Assembly (NCBI RefSeq): GCF_013337285.1
Contig: NZ_SUPW01000006.1
Span: 62,001-126,000, forward strand
Direction: 5' to 3'
From: Agrobacterium tumefaciens
Lineage (GTDB): Bacteria; Pseudomonadota; Alphaproteobacteria; Rhizobiales; Rhizobiaceae
DNA length: 64,000 bases
Shown here: positions 1 through 11,193 of the stretch, piece by piece
How positions within the stretch are numbered: position 1 is the first letter of the stretch
Layout: the number at the start of each line of letters is the position of its first letter
Made by a program: the position numbers and the translations under genes
The notes under the pieces: generated by a model
What the model saw: only the letters and a program-made list of their open reading frames with translations
What the model was told of the DNA's origin: nothing
The model's database searches: none

Positions 1-237
1 AATGCTCGGCCCGCAAAGCTCGTTGTGGTTTGGCAAGCGGGCGTTGCCATCGGGCAATTGCGGAGCAGCGGCGCGCTTTCCTTTCGGAAAGGCGGATTTG
101 CATTTTTGCAAGAGGACGCGTCCGGTCGATGGCGTTACTGTCCGAAGGCAGGTCATCGGCCTGTCATGCGAAATCCGCCTTTCCGTTTTGCAATTCCTCA
201 ATCCGGAAGGCTGTGCATATTTGCGAGGTGGAAAGAC

Positions 238-1185
238 GTGAAGGACTGGAACGAGTTCAGAATTGTGCTGGCGATCGGGCGTGCCGGATCGCTGGTGGGC
301 GCCGCCAGGGATCTTGGCCACGACCATTCGACCATCTTCCGCTGGCTGAACGCCCTCGAGAAAAGAAGGGGCGTCAAGCTCTTCGACCGGACGATGAACC
401 GCTATGTCCCCACTGACGCCGGCGTCCAGATGATCATGGCCGCCGAGCGGCTTGAAGCAGAAATCATGACGCTCGATCGATCCATCGCCGGCCAGGACAA
501 CAGGCTTCTGGGCAAACTCAAGATTACTTCGTCGGAGACGCTCGCCTATCGTATCCTCAACGAGGTACTCGCCGATTTTCGTCGCGAGCATGATGGTATT
601 GAACTGGAATTGCTGGTCGACAACAGGCAGCTCGATCTGTTGCGTCGGGAGGCCGACGTCGCCATTCGGGCGACGCGCCCGCATGAAGGCGAACTGTTCG
701 GCCGCAAGATCGCATCGACACCCTGGACCTTTTACGGTAGCAGCACTTACCTTGCCGAGCGAGGGCGTCCTGCGGATATTGCCTCGCTCTCCAGCCACGT
801 CGTTGTCGGGTGGGACAGCGCCGCCGTTGCTGCGGCATCGATGTGGCTGACCGAAAACATCTCTCCACGCGCCTTTGCCTATCGTTCGAGCAGCCTCGTC
901 AACCAGCTGATGGCGGTGAAGGCGGGCTTGGGGCTGGCGTTGCTTCCCTGCTATCTTGGCGATCCCGAACCCGATATCGAACGTGTTCAGGAACCACTGC
1001 CCGAACTCACCCGCGAACTCTGGCTGATCACGCATAAGGATCTGCGCAACACGGCACGCGTTCGCGCTTTCTTCGATCACGTCGGCGGTGGCCTTCTCGC
1101 GCGCCGCGCGCTGCTGGAGGGAAAGCGCGGCGGGGCCCCGAGTCCGGACGAAGAAAGGCATGATGCAGCTCGGTCCGCGGGCTGA
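238..1185 (+). CDS. LysR family transcriptional regulator
   Basis: A 315-residue LysR-type regulator. The N-terminal winged helix-turn-helix covers about residues 5-62 and includes a serine-rich recognition helix (HDHSTIFRWLNALE); the rest is a periplasmic-binding-like effector domain with the usual VDNRQLDLLRREADVAIR segment. The open frame extends upstream to 25, but the LysR domain begins at the GTG at 238, which has a GAGGTG ribosome site (225-230) 7 nt upstream, so I chose that start. It converges on the glutathione S-transferase gene with a 26-nt gap and has no obvious partner gene. The DNA target and effector cannot be told from sequence. The family call is secure and its role is unknown. 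Confidence 0.88.
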   Translation: MKDWNEFRIVLAIGRAGSLVGAARDLGHDHSTIFRWLNALEKRRGVKLFDRTMNRYVPTDAGVQMIMAAERLEAEIMTLDRSIAGQDNRLLGKLKITSSETLAYRILNEVLADFRREHDGIELELLVDNRQLDLLRREADVAIRATRPHEGELFGRKIASTPWTFYGSSTYLAERGRPADIASLSSHVVVGWDSAAVAAASMWLTENISPRAFAYRSSSLVNQLMAVKAGLGLALLPCYLGDPEPDIERVQEPLPELTRELWLITHKDLRNTARVRAFFDHVGGGLLARRALLEGKRGGAPSPDEERHDAARSAG

Positions 1186-1211
1186 GAGGTCCCGTCGCTC
1201 AGCCGCTGGCG

Positions 1212-1829
1212 CTAGTTGCGCAGGCCCTCGGTGGCCATCGTCCTGCGTACCGCCGGCCTTTGGGCGATCGTCGACAGGTAATGAGAAAGGTTGACCCATG
1301 GGGCAAGATCGAGCTCGCGTCCGCTCGACCAGTTCATGATAGTGAAGCAATAGGCGTCGGCGATGCTGAACCGGCCTCCGACAAGATAACTTTCGGAGGC
1401 GAAATGTTTGTCCAGAAAGTCGAAACGCCCGCGCAGCCTCTCCCTTGCGACCTCGGCGGCCTGCGCGCCATATTCCGGGTGGAACAGCCACGGGCTGAAG
1501 GTCTTGTGCAACTCGGAGCTGACGAAGGTCATCCATTCATGCAGGCGATAGTGCTCGAAACTGTCAGGTGCGGGCTTCAGCATCGCCTCCGGCTTCAGAT
1601 CGGCAAGGAAATGCAGGATGGCGACGCCTTCCGTCAGCACGCGGCCATCATCGAGCTCCAATATCGGCACCACGCCCTTCGCGTTAACTTGATTCAGAAT
1701 ACGACCGTCCTCAATCCGGTGCGGCTCGCTGCGAATGTCCACCCTCGTCAAAGTCAGTGGAATTTCGGCCTCGGCGGCGACGATATGGGCAGCCATTGAG
1801 CAGACTCCCGGCGCGTAATAGAGCTTCAT
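1212..1829 (-). CDS. Glutathione S-transferase, beta-class-like
   Basis: A 205-residue cytosolic GST: an N-terminal thioredoxin-like domain (MKLYYAPGVCSMAAHI, residues 1-80) and an all-helical C-terminal domain (residues 88-205). Cys10-Ser11 falls where bacterial beta-class enzymes have their active-site cysteine, and the cis-Pro loop is GVVPILELDDG. It is expected to conjugate glutathione to electrophiles or reduce disulfides. The frame is open further upstream, but ATG 1829 is preceded by GGGAGAAC and starts the domain correctly. It lies downstream of the cytochrome and hydrolase cluster on the same strand but is separated by about 250 nt, so operon membership is uncertain. The substrate is unknown. 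Confidence 0.9.
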   Translation of the reverse strand: MKLYYAPGVCSMAAHIVAAEAEIPLTLTRVDIRSEPHRIEDGRILNQVNAKGVVPILELDDGRVLTEGVAILHFLADLKPEAMLKPAPDSFEHYRLHEWMTFVSSELHKTFSPWLFHPEYGAQAAEVARERLRGRFDFLDKHFASESYLVGGRFSIADAYCFTIMNWSSGRELDLAPWVNLSHYLSTIAQRPAVRRTMATEGLRN

Positions 1830-2078
1830 TCCTGTTCTCCCGTTTGTTTCCGGCACCGCAATGATAGGCGATGATCGGAAGAACGGGTTGTTGGATGCTG
1901 GCAAGCCTCGATTGTCGTTCGGCAAAAGGGTTGCGTCTCGCAAGAGACGATGGCAACGGCCTGCTCGACGGTCTCGGGCACCCGCGCATGTGCTTCCTGC
2001 TCCGTCATCAGGCCGAGCAGCCGCCCGCGGTGCGTGCCGCTCAGCAAGAGATCGAGAAGCGAACGCGGCTTGCTCCTA

Positions 2079-2762
2079 TCAGGCTGCAAGTCTTTTGGAG
2101 GCGCTCGTTTTGATGAACGCGAGGACATAGTGGGTCACGACGGCATAGAGGCCGACGATTGCCAGGTAGTTAAGAAAGAATCCCAGACTGCTCTCGTTGA
2201 AGTCCCACATGTCCAGCGAATAGCTGAGCATGAGCTTCGAACCGAACGTCATGTCGAAAGAGCTTTTCACTCCCCAAACCGCAATGGCGAAGGCGATGAT
2301 CCGTAGAACCAGGGTGCGAACGGCGTTCGTCGATGTCAGACCCAGCGTCGATCGGACGGTGTTCATCACGACGGTCCAGCGTGTTCCCAAATGGACGGCG
2401 ACGATCAGCAGGGTCCAGTAACCGGCGAACATGTGAAGCTCGCGAACTGTGAACCCGCCGTCGATCGACGTAAACCAGAAGAGGTCGCGCGAGATGAGCA
2501 GACTGGTGCCCAGCATAATAAGCATAGCTACTGCCAGACAGACGATCGTGACGATGTTGAATATCCGAACGGCGTCGCGCCTACCGTTCCTGACCCTCGG
2601 GTACCACAGCCTATTGAAGACGTTGTGCACGATGACCAGCGTGAAGAGAGCCGTGCCGAACAGTTCGTGAGACAGGTTGTCCAGCCACCAATATGCAAGG
2701 CAGGCGATGATCAGCGCGATGGCCAGGAAATCCAGCACGAGACGAGCGCGAAACACAGTCAT
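2079..2762 (-). CDS. DUF4405-type membrane cytochrome b
   Basis: A 227-residue membrane protein with about six hydrophobic helices (near residues 8-26, 36-53, 70-91, 111-128, 150-165 and 198-220). Two helices carry histidine pairs with 14-residue spacing: His32/His46 and His110/His124. This is the pattern of bis-histidine b-haem ligation in cytochrome b561 and DUF4405 proteins, so a role as membrane electron conduit is inferred. Its ATG overlaps the stop of the upstream cytochrome P460 gene by ATGA (2759-2762), indicating translational coupling and suggesting the two haem proteins pass electrons to one another. The open frame reaches 2900, but the coupled ATG at 2762 starts the membrane domain. 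Confidence 0.75.
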   Translation of the reverse strand: MTVFRARLVLDFLAIALIIACLAYWWLDNLSHELFGTALFTLVIVHNVFNRLWYPRVRNGRRDAVRIFNIVTIVCLAVAMLIMLGTSLLISRDLFWFTSIDGGFTVRELHMFAGYWTLLIVAVHLGTRWTVVMNTVRSTLGLTSTNAVRTLVLRIIAFAIAVWGVKSSFDMTFGSKLMLSYSLDMWDFNESSLGFFLNYLAIVGLYAVVTHYVLAFIKTSASKRLAA

Positions 2763-3232
2763 TTGAATTCGAACCGCCGCATCTCGTTGAACGTGTAGAG
2801 GAAGTCCCGGTCCGCGCGGGACATGTGACAGCTCTGACAGCGCGCCGTGTTCTCGGCCTCGTTGATGGTACCATCCGGCTTGAACCACTGGAATTGCCAA
2901 TCGGCGGTCCGTCGGTTCTCCGGATAGTCCTGACCCCAGTTCTCGCCCTTTTCCATGATGAAGGTCCGGAACACCTTTCCGTCACGGTAGTCGACGAGGG
3001 CCACGTGGGTGCCGTTGGGGATCGGCTCGCCGCGCTTCACGGCTTCGATCGCCTCGCGTGTCGTCATGATGTGCTCGGTAACTTCGCCGCGCGTCACTGT
3101 CGTGTAGTGGATGAGTTTGTCGATGTCGGGCATCGTTGCGCGTGTCGGCTCGGCCTGCACCTGCATCCCCACCAGGATGACAGCCAGCCCGGAGAGAACC
3201 GCCCCGCCTACACCACCAATCAAACTTCGCAT
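2759..3232 (-). CDS. Exported cytochrome P460-family protein
   Basis: A 157-residue protein with an N-terminal hydrophobic signal (residues 1-27, cleavage near VQAEP) and one haem-binding motif CQSCH at residues 132-136 near the C terminus. This fits the periplasmic cytochrome P460 family, mono-haem proteins some of which oxidise hydroxylamine or bind nitric oxide. Start ATG 3232 has a GAGGTGCCC ribosome site; longer in-frame starts would overlap the neighbouring cupin gene. It is coupled by ATGA to the downstream membrane cytochrome b. No enzymatic substrate can be deduced, and detoxification of reactive nitrogen species is only one possibility. Confidence 0.75.
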   Translation of the reverse strand: MRSLIGGVGGAVLSGLAVILVGMQVQAEPTRATMPDIDKLIHYTTVTRGEVTEHIMTTREAIEAVKRGEPIPNGTHVALVDYRDGKVFRTFIMEKGENWGQDYPENRRTADWQFQWFKPDGTINEAENTARCQSCHMSRADRDFLYTFNEMRRFEFK

Positions 3233-3263
3233 GGGCACCTCGTAATGTGCGCGTGATCCGACG

Positions 3264-3734
3264 TCACCGCGTGTATTGCTCATCGGAGACGTGCTCCATC
3301 CAATCGACCGACTTGCCATCCAGCGTTTCGGAAATGGCGATGTGGGACATGCCGGTCGTCTCGGTCGCTCCGTGCCAGTGCTTCACGCCTGGCGGTATCC
3401 AGGCGATGTCGCCCGGCCGGAGTTCCTGGATTTCGCCCTGCCAGTGCTGGACGAGGCCGACGCCAGCCGTGATGATCAGCGTTTGACCCAGCGGATGGGT
3501 GTGCCACGCGGTCCGTGCGCCGGGTTCGAAGGTTACCGTCCCGCCGCCGACGGTCGCCGGTGCAGTTGCCGAAAAACGGGAATCGACGCGAACGGCCCCG
3601 GTGAAGTTGCTCGACGGGCCAACCGTCGAGGGATGCGTTCCTGCCCTGGTGATCGATACGGGCTTGTCAGGTTGTGCAAACGCGGCGGACGCTCCAAGGG
3701 AGAGAGCAACGGTCATTACGGTTTTCATGTTCAT
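3264..3734 (-). CDS. Exported cupin resembling Mn-dependent hydroxynitrile lyases
   Basis: A 156-residue protein with a cleavable signal peptide (residues 1-21, ending SAAFAQ) and one cupin barrel. The metal-binding motif reads PGARTAWHTHPLGQT, that is H-x-H-x3-Q, with a later His in PPGVKHWHG. The Gln in place of the usual Glu is the signature of bacterial cupin (R)-hydroxynitrile lyases such as those of Granulicella and Acidobacterium (established family knowledge). Many relatives have no known substrate, so the lyase activity is a hypothesis. Start is ATG 3734 or 3728; both follow an AGGTGA site. It lies just upstream of the P460 gene (31-nt gap) and 41 nt after the CMD-like gene, so one operon is likely. 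Confidence 0.75.
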   Translation of the reverse strand: MNMKTVMTVALSLGASAAFAQPDKPVSITRAGTHPSTVGPSSNFTGAVRVDSRFSATAPATVGGGTVTFEPGARTAWHTHPLGQTLIITAGVGLVQHWQGEIQELRPGDIAWIPPGVKHWHGATETTGMSHIAISETLDGKSVDWMEHVSDEQYTR

Positions 3735-3775
3735 CGGTCACCTGTGATCGAGGAGTTTTAGTCAGGCTGTCCGTG

Positions 3776-4183
3776 CTACTCGGCAAATACTTCCTTCGCG
3801 ATCGCCACGGCCGAAACCGCGCTCGGCCAACCGGAATAGAACGCCATGTGGGTGATTGTTTCGACGAGCTGCTCCTCCGTCAGACCGTTCGCCTTGGCGC
3901 GAACGAGATGCGAGCGAAGCTGGTCTGGACGGTTGAGGGCAATCAAGGCAGTGACCGTCACGAGGCTTCGGTCGCGCTGGGAGAGCTGCGGCCGCTCCCA
4001 GACGTCGGCGTAAAGGACATCATCCGTCAGTTCCGCCAGCTTCGGAGCGATGTCTCCCATCAATTGCTGGGTGCGCGACCGTGCGGAATCAAGATTAGAT
4101 GCTGGTTGCTGTGCCATACTGGCCTCCACTCCCGTTCCGCAGACGATTGCTGCGGCAAGAATTCCTGTGATTAGTTTCTTCAC
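3776..4183 (-). CDS. Exported carboxymuconolactone decarboxylase-like protein
   Basis: A 135-residue protein of the CMD/AhpD fold with an N-terminal signal sequence (residues 1-24), which is unusual for a family that is normally cytoplasmic. The CMD core spans about residues 58-130 and has the typical ERPQLSQRDRSLVTVTALIA and THMAFYSGWP segments. No CxxC pair is present, so it is not an AhpD-type peroxidase reductase. GTG 4183 is chosen as the start because it begins the signal peptide and has an AAGGA ribosome site; the longer frame has no support. It sits in the same-strand run with cupin and hydrolase genes, a combination seen in catabolic or quinone/lactone-handling clusters. Substrate unknown. 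Confidence 0.8.
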   Translation of the reverse strand: MKKLITGILAAAIVCGTGVEASMAQQPASNLDSARSRTQQLMGDIAPKLAELTDDVLYADVWERPQLSQRDRSLVTVTALIALNRPDQLRSHLVRAKANGLTEEQLVETITHMAFYSGWPSAVSAVAIAKEVFAE

Positions 4184-4257
4184 GTCCAAGTCCTTTCGTC
4201 CTGAGACTATGGGGTTTATTCGTAAGGGGGTGAATGAGGTGCCCGTGGGTCCCGTCA

Positions 4258-5361
4258 TCACGTCGAAGCGAGGTGGCGATCGAAGAAAGGCTTTAGCCTG
4301 GACAGAGCGGCCTCGACGTATTCGGGTACCCAGTAGGTCTCGATGTGCTTGGCGCCCTCGATCTTGAAGAGCTCCTTGTCCGCTATGCCGGTGGCCTTCG
4401 GGAACGCTTCCTCCGTCATGTACAGCGTGTCGGCGGCACTGCCGGCAATCATCAGAAGGGGTACGTCGATGAGCGCGATCTCGTCGACCGCGTCCCAGCG
4501 CATCAGGTCCATCAGGCTGCTGGTCGTGTATCTGAAGGTCGAACCGGGGTGGGCGTTGGTGCGCCAATAGTATTCGTATCCCTGCCGATAGAGATCGAAC
4601 GGCAATGCGGCGATCTGGGCGTCGGTCATATCGGCGTCGCCGGAATAGAGGATTTCGCCGCCAGCCGCTTCCTGAGCTCGGGCCGCTGAGGCCTGCTGAA
4701 GGCGACTCTGGATCGTGTCCATCTGACTATCCTGGAATCCGTTGCGACGGACCCGGCCTGAATTGAACATGCTGAGCGTCGCCACCGCCTTGAAACGCTT
4801 GTCGGTCTTGGCTGCGGCCAGGGAATACCCACCGCCGCCACAGATGCCAAACAGGCCAAGACGCGTCGTATCGACACCGGGGAAGGTGCTGATGAAGTCA
4901 GCCATTCCATGGATGTCTTCGATGCGGTGCTGGGGCTTGTCGGTGCTGCGCGGCGTGCCGCCGCTTCCGCCCTGATACGCGGCGTCGGCCGTGATGGTGA
5001 TGAACCCGCGCTCCGCAAGCCGCTGCGCGTAAAGACCCGTGGTCTGTTCCTTCACACCGCCGTTCGGGTGGGCAAGAACGATCGTGGGGTACTTTTGCGC
5101 AGGATCGTAATCGGGCGGTGTGTAGACGTTGGCGACGATGTCGAGGCCGTTCAGCTTGTACTTGACTGGATGGATGTTGACCTTGCCGGGCTCGTTTCGG
5201 GTAATCGCACCGTCATAGACGAGAGTGAACGGGTTCTGCTTGTAGTCAAGAGCCATGGCATTGGTCGGCATTGTTGGCACTCCCAGGATTGCACCGGTAA
5301 CGATGAGCGCGGAGGCTCCGAGGAACTCGCGTCTTCTCTTATTGATGATTTCGTCAGTCAT
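4258..5361 (-). CDS. Exported alpha/beta hydrolase, dienelactone-hydrolase-like with Cys nucleophile
   Basis: A 367-residue alpha/beta hydrolase. The N terminus NKRRREFLGASALIVTGAIL has the twin-arginine pattern R-R-x-F-L plus a hydrophobic stretch, suggesting Tat export. The nucleophile elbow reads LFGICGGGGYS, placing Cys174 where most hydrolases have Ser; dienelactone hydrolases use Cys here. Candidate catalytic partners are Asp311 (GSAADTL) and His339 (GAKHIET). The oxyanion region is LAHPNGG. The expected role is hydrolysis of an ester or lactone in the periplasm. It is the upstream neighbour of the CMD-like gene (74 nt) and 35 nt downstream of the next hydrolase gene. Confidence 0.8.
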   Translation of the reverse strand: MTDEIINKRRREFLGASALIVTGAILGVPTMPTNAMALDYKQNPFTLVYDGAITRNEPGKVNIHPVKYKLNGLDIVANVYTPPDYDPAQKYPTIVLAHPNGGVKEQTTGLYAQRLAERGFITITADAAYQGGSGGTPRSTDKPQHRIEDIHGMADFISTFPGVDTTRLGLFGICGGGGYSLAAAKTDKRFKAVATLSMFNSGRVRRNGFQDSQMDTIQSRLQQASAARAQEAAGGEILYSGDADMTDAQIAALPFDLYRQGYEYYWRTNAHPGSTFRYTTSSLMDLMRWDAVDEIALIDVPLLMIAGSAADTLYMTEEAFPKATGIADKELFKIEGAKHIETYWVPEYVEAALSRLKPFFDRHLAST

Positions 5362-5396
5362 CGTCTGGCTCCTTTTTCAGGGCTAGCGCCGATGGT

Positions 5397-6482
5397 TCAA
5401 TCGAGCTTCTTGTCGGTGAGGAATTTGGATATCTGGTCGGCGATCTCGACGTTGTTCAGGTCCGACATCAGGAAGTGTGTGCCGCCCTTGATGCCGATTT
5501 CCGGCAGATGGACAAGGGTCGCATCACCACCGTGCTTGTTCACGGTCTCGACCCACAGCTTGGCCATAGCGAGACGAACGCGCCAGTTATCCTGACCTCT
5601 CTCACTTGTCGGCTCGACCGGGAAGTTGTCGCCGTAATAGATGATGATGGGCAGCTTGGTCAGCTTCTCGAAGTCGGCGAGCGGAACTGCCTCGCCCTTC
5701 AGCGTGCCAGCGGCGCTTGGCATGTCGGCGGGCACCTCGCCCTGCGGGAAGATGAAGCCACTGCCAGGTTCAAGTGCGACGATGCCCTTGACGTTCGAGC
5801 TCTTGATCGCTGTCATCCAGCCTGGGCCTCCCGCCTGTGAGTGGGTAAACAGAATGCCGGGTCCTGTCTTCTGGAACAGGGCCGACATCGCGTCTGAGAT
5901 CACCTTGACGTCGTATGGACCGGTGTTCGGGGTTACGGAGCGGAAGAATTGGTCGAGTGCTGCCGGACTGCGGTCGAACTGAACATTCTGGAAATAGTCA
6001 GGCCATTTTCCAAGACGGAACTGGTCGAAGAAAAGCTGATCGTAGGGTGTCGGTTCAATCGTAGCAGCCACGGTGCTATTGCCCGCGCGGCCACGGCGCG
6101 GCTGATCGACAAGATAGGTGGAGAACCCTTTACGAAGGAAGATGTTCTGGAAGCCCTCGCGACCGTCGGGGGTGGTCTCCCAGCTACGGGCGGACTGGAA
6201 CGCTCCATGCAGCATGATAATCGGCAATGGCTTGGGGTTCTGCGGCACCTGATAGAAGACGTAGGCATGATCGCCGTGAAGCGACTGGCCTTCTGGTGTT
6301 GGAGCATTGTTGTTGTACGTTCCTGCCGTCTTCGAGACGGTACCGCCAACGGCAAAGCTGCCCTGATCCTGAATGACGAGGGGCTGAGGCTTTTCCGGAG
6401 ACTGAGCGCTGGTGACACCGGATGTCAGCAGCGCGCTCGAGAACAGTAGGACAGAGAGGGTCTTGGCGAATGTCTGGGGCAT
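5397..6482 (-). CDS. Exported alpha/beta hydrolase (Ser nucleophile)
   Basis: A 361-residue protein with a Sec-type signal peptide (residues 1-26, TSAQS) and an alpha/beta-hydrolase domain. Visible motifs are the oxyanion strand IIMLHGAFQSARSWE, the nucleophile elbow FTHSQAGG (Ser215) and a C-terminal His in KGGTHFLMSD. It is probably an esterase-like enzyme acting in the periplasm. It is the first gene of the minus-strand run 6482-2079, downstream of the LysR gene at 6603-7496; that regulator may control it from the shared side, but no site was identified. Its sequence is clearly different from the Cys-type hydrolase next to it. Substrate unknown. Confidence 0.78.
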   Translation of the reverse strand: MPQTFAKTLSVLLFSSALLTSGVTSAQSPEKPQPLVIQDQGSFAVGGTVSKTAGTYNNNAPTPEGQSLHGDHAYVFYQVPQNPKPLPIIMLHGAFQSARSWETTPDGREGFQNIFLRKGFSTYLVDQPRRGRAGNSTVAATIEPTPYDQLFFDQFRLGKWPDYFQNVQFDRSPAALDQFFRSVTPNTGPYDVKVISDAMSALFQKTGPGILFTHSQAGGPGWMTAIKSSNVKGIVALEPGSGFIFPQGEVPADMPSAAGTLKGEAVPLADFEKLTKLPIIIYYGDNFPVEPTSERGQDNWRVRLAMAKLWVETVNKHGGDATLVHLPEIGIKGGTHFLMSDLNNVEIADQISKFLTDKKLD

Positions 6483-6602
6483 AGCGATCTCACAACATTA
6501 AGTTGGAGGAACGCTACTTGAGCATCACCCAGATGATTAGATAGCTATTTCTGATTGAGGCCATTAGCCTGACTTATCAATCACAAACGGTTGATTAATT
6601 CG

Positions 6603-7496
6603 TTACTGGCGGTAGCGCAGTGCGTTGATCATCAGCGCGAACGCCGGAGATGTATGCCTGCGGTTAGGGTAGTAGAGGTGATATCCTGGAAATGGAGCAC
6701 ACCAGTCTTCCAACACGCGCACCAATTCGCCGCTCGCTATCTGCTGCGCCACCTGGTCTTCCGGCATATAGGCAAGTCCGAGCCCCCGTTTGACGGCGTC
6801 GAGCCGCATTGCGATGTTGTTGAAGACCAGTTGCCCCTCCACCTTCACCTTCAGCTCGTGGCCTTCCTTCTCGAATTCCCAGGCAAGGATATTCCCGTGG
6901 GTCGGCATTCTGATCTGGATGCAGTTGTGCCCCGTCAGGTCCTGAGGCGTTTCCGGCCACGGGTTCTGGCGGAAATACGACGGGGCACCGACGACAGCCA
7001 TGGACATGTCAGGACCGATCTTCACCGCGATCATGTCCTTGGCGACCTGCTCGCCCAGCCGCACCCCGGCGTCGTAGCGCTCCGCTACGATGTCGGTGAG
7101 CCCGTAATCGACGGTGATCTCGACCTTCACATCGGGATTGTCGGGTAAGAACTTGTCGAGCGCCGGAGCGAGGACCGAGATCGCGGCATGTTCGCCTGCA
7201 GTGATCCTTATGGTCCCCGCCGGCTTATCCCGCATCTCGGTGAGCGCCGCGAGTTCCGCCTGTATCTCCTCGAATCTCGGAGCGGCGATCTGAAGAAGCC
7301 GCTCGCCAGCCACCGTCGGAGATACGCGGCGCGTCGTTCTGGTCAGCAGACGAAGCCCCAGCCTCTCTTCAAGTCCGCGAACGGTCTGGCTGAGCGCCGA
7401 TTGCGAGACGCCCAGTTTGACGGCGGCCTTTGTAAAGCTCTCCTCGCGCGCCACCATGACGAAGGCGACCAGATCGTTGAAGTTCTCCTGCGGCAT
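6603..7496 (-). CDS. LysR family transcriptional regulator
   Basis: A 297-residue LysR regulator of the subgroup that often controls adjacent oxidoreductases and MFS pumps. The helix-turn-helix lies at about residues 18-50 (SFTKAAVKLGVSQSALSQ), and the effector-binding domain fills residues 90-297. It is transcribed away from the MFS/aldo-keto reductase operon with about a 107-nt divergent intergenic region, and lies 120 nt upstream of the hydrolase genes on its own strand. This places it as the probable regulator of one or both groups. The inducer is unknown. Confidence 0.9.
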   Translation of the reverse strand: MPQENFNDLVAFVMVAREESFTKAAVKLGVSQSALSQTVRGLEERLGLRLLTRTTRRVSPTVAGERLLQIAAPRFEEIQAELAALTEMRDKPAGTIRITAGEHAAISVLAPALDKFLPDNPDVKVEITVDYGLTDIVAERYDAGVRLGEQVAKDMIAVKIGPDMSMAVVGAPSYFRQNPWPETPQDLTGHNCIQIRMPTHGNILAWEFEKEGHELKVKVEGQLVFNNIAMRLDAVKRGLGLAYMPEDQVAQQIASGELVRVLEDWCAPFPGYHLYYPNRRHTSPAFALMINALRYRQ

Positions 7497-7603
7497 TCAT
7501 TAGACATCCTTATAGCTACATCCCGATTAGTGCCTCTAATCTAAATGGTCGGCAAGGCATATCTTGCATTCATCAAAACAGACGCCTGGTCGTGGAGGAC
7601 GAC

Positions 7604-10070
<2,467 letters not shown>

Positions 10071-10099
10071 CGACATTTTTGGGCTTTGTGCTCCCGTAA

Positions 10100-10975
<876 letters not shown>

Positions 10976-11010
10976 GCCAATGCCGTATGATGACGGCGCG
11001 TCGTTATCTC

Positions 11011-11124
11011 AGAGCATATCATGCCTCAAAATGGGCTCTGAAAGGTTTTACAGATTGCCTTGATCAGGAAGTGGCGGCTTTCGGGATCAAGGTTAGATTG
11101 ATCGAGCCGGGCGGCTTTCTGACC
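11011..11124 (+). pseudogene. Short-chain dehydrogenase/reductase fragment
   Basis: About 38 codons that read as the catalytic stretch of a classical SDR: AYHASKWALKGFTDCL contains the Tyr-x-x-x-Lys active-site motif, followed by EVAAFGIKVRLIEPGGF, which matches the strand after the catalytic helix. No N-terminal Rossmann Gly-rich motif exists upstream, where the preceding gene ends at 10975, and the frame loses similarity after GGFLT. I therefore read it as a decayed SDR gene, not a functional small protein. It sits directly behind the DkgA-like gene. Confidence 0.6.
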
Positions 11125-11193
11125 ATAGGGCGGCTGCAGCACCGAGCCAGATCGATCCGAATATCGAATGTCAGTACGGCGAGACTGGTGTTT

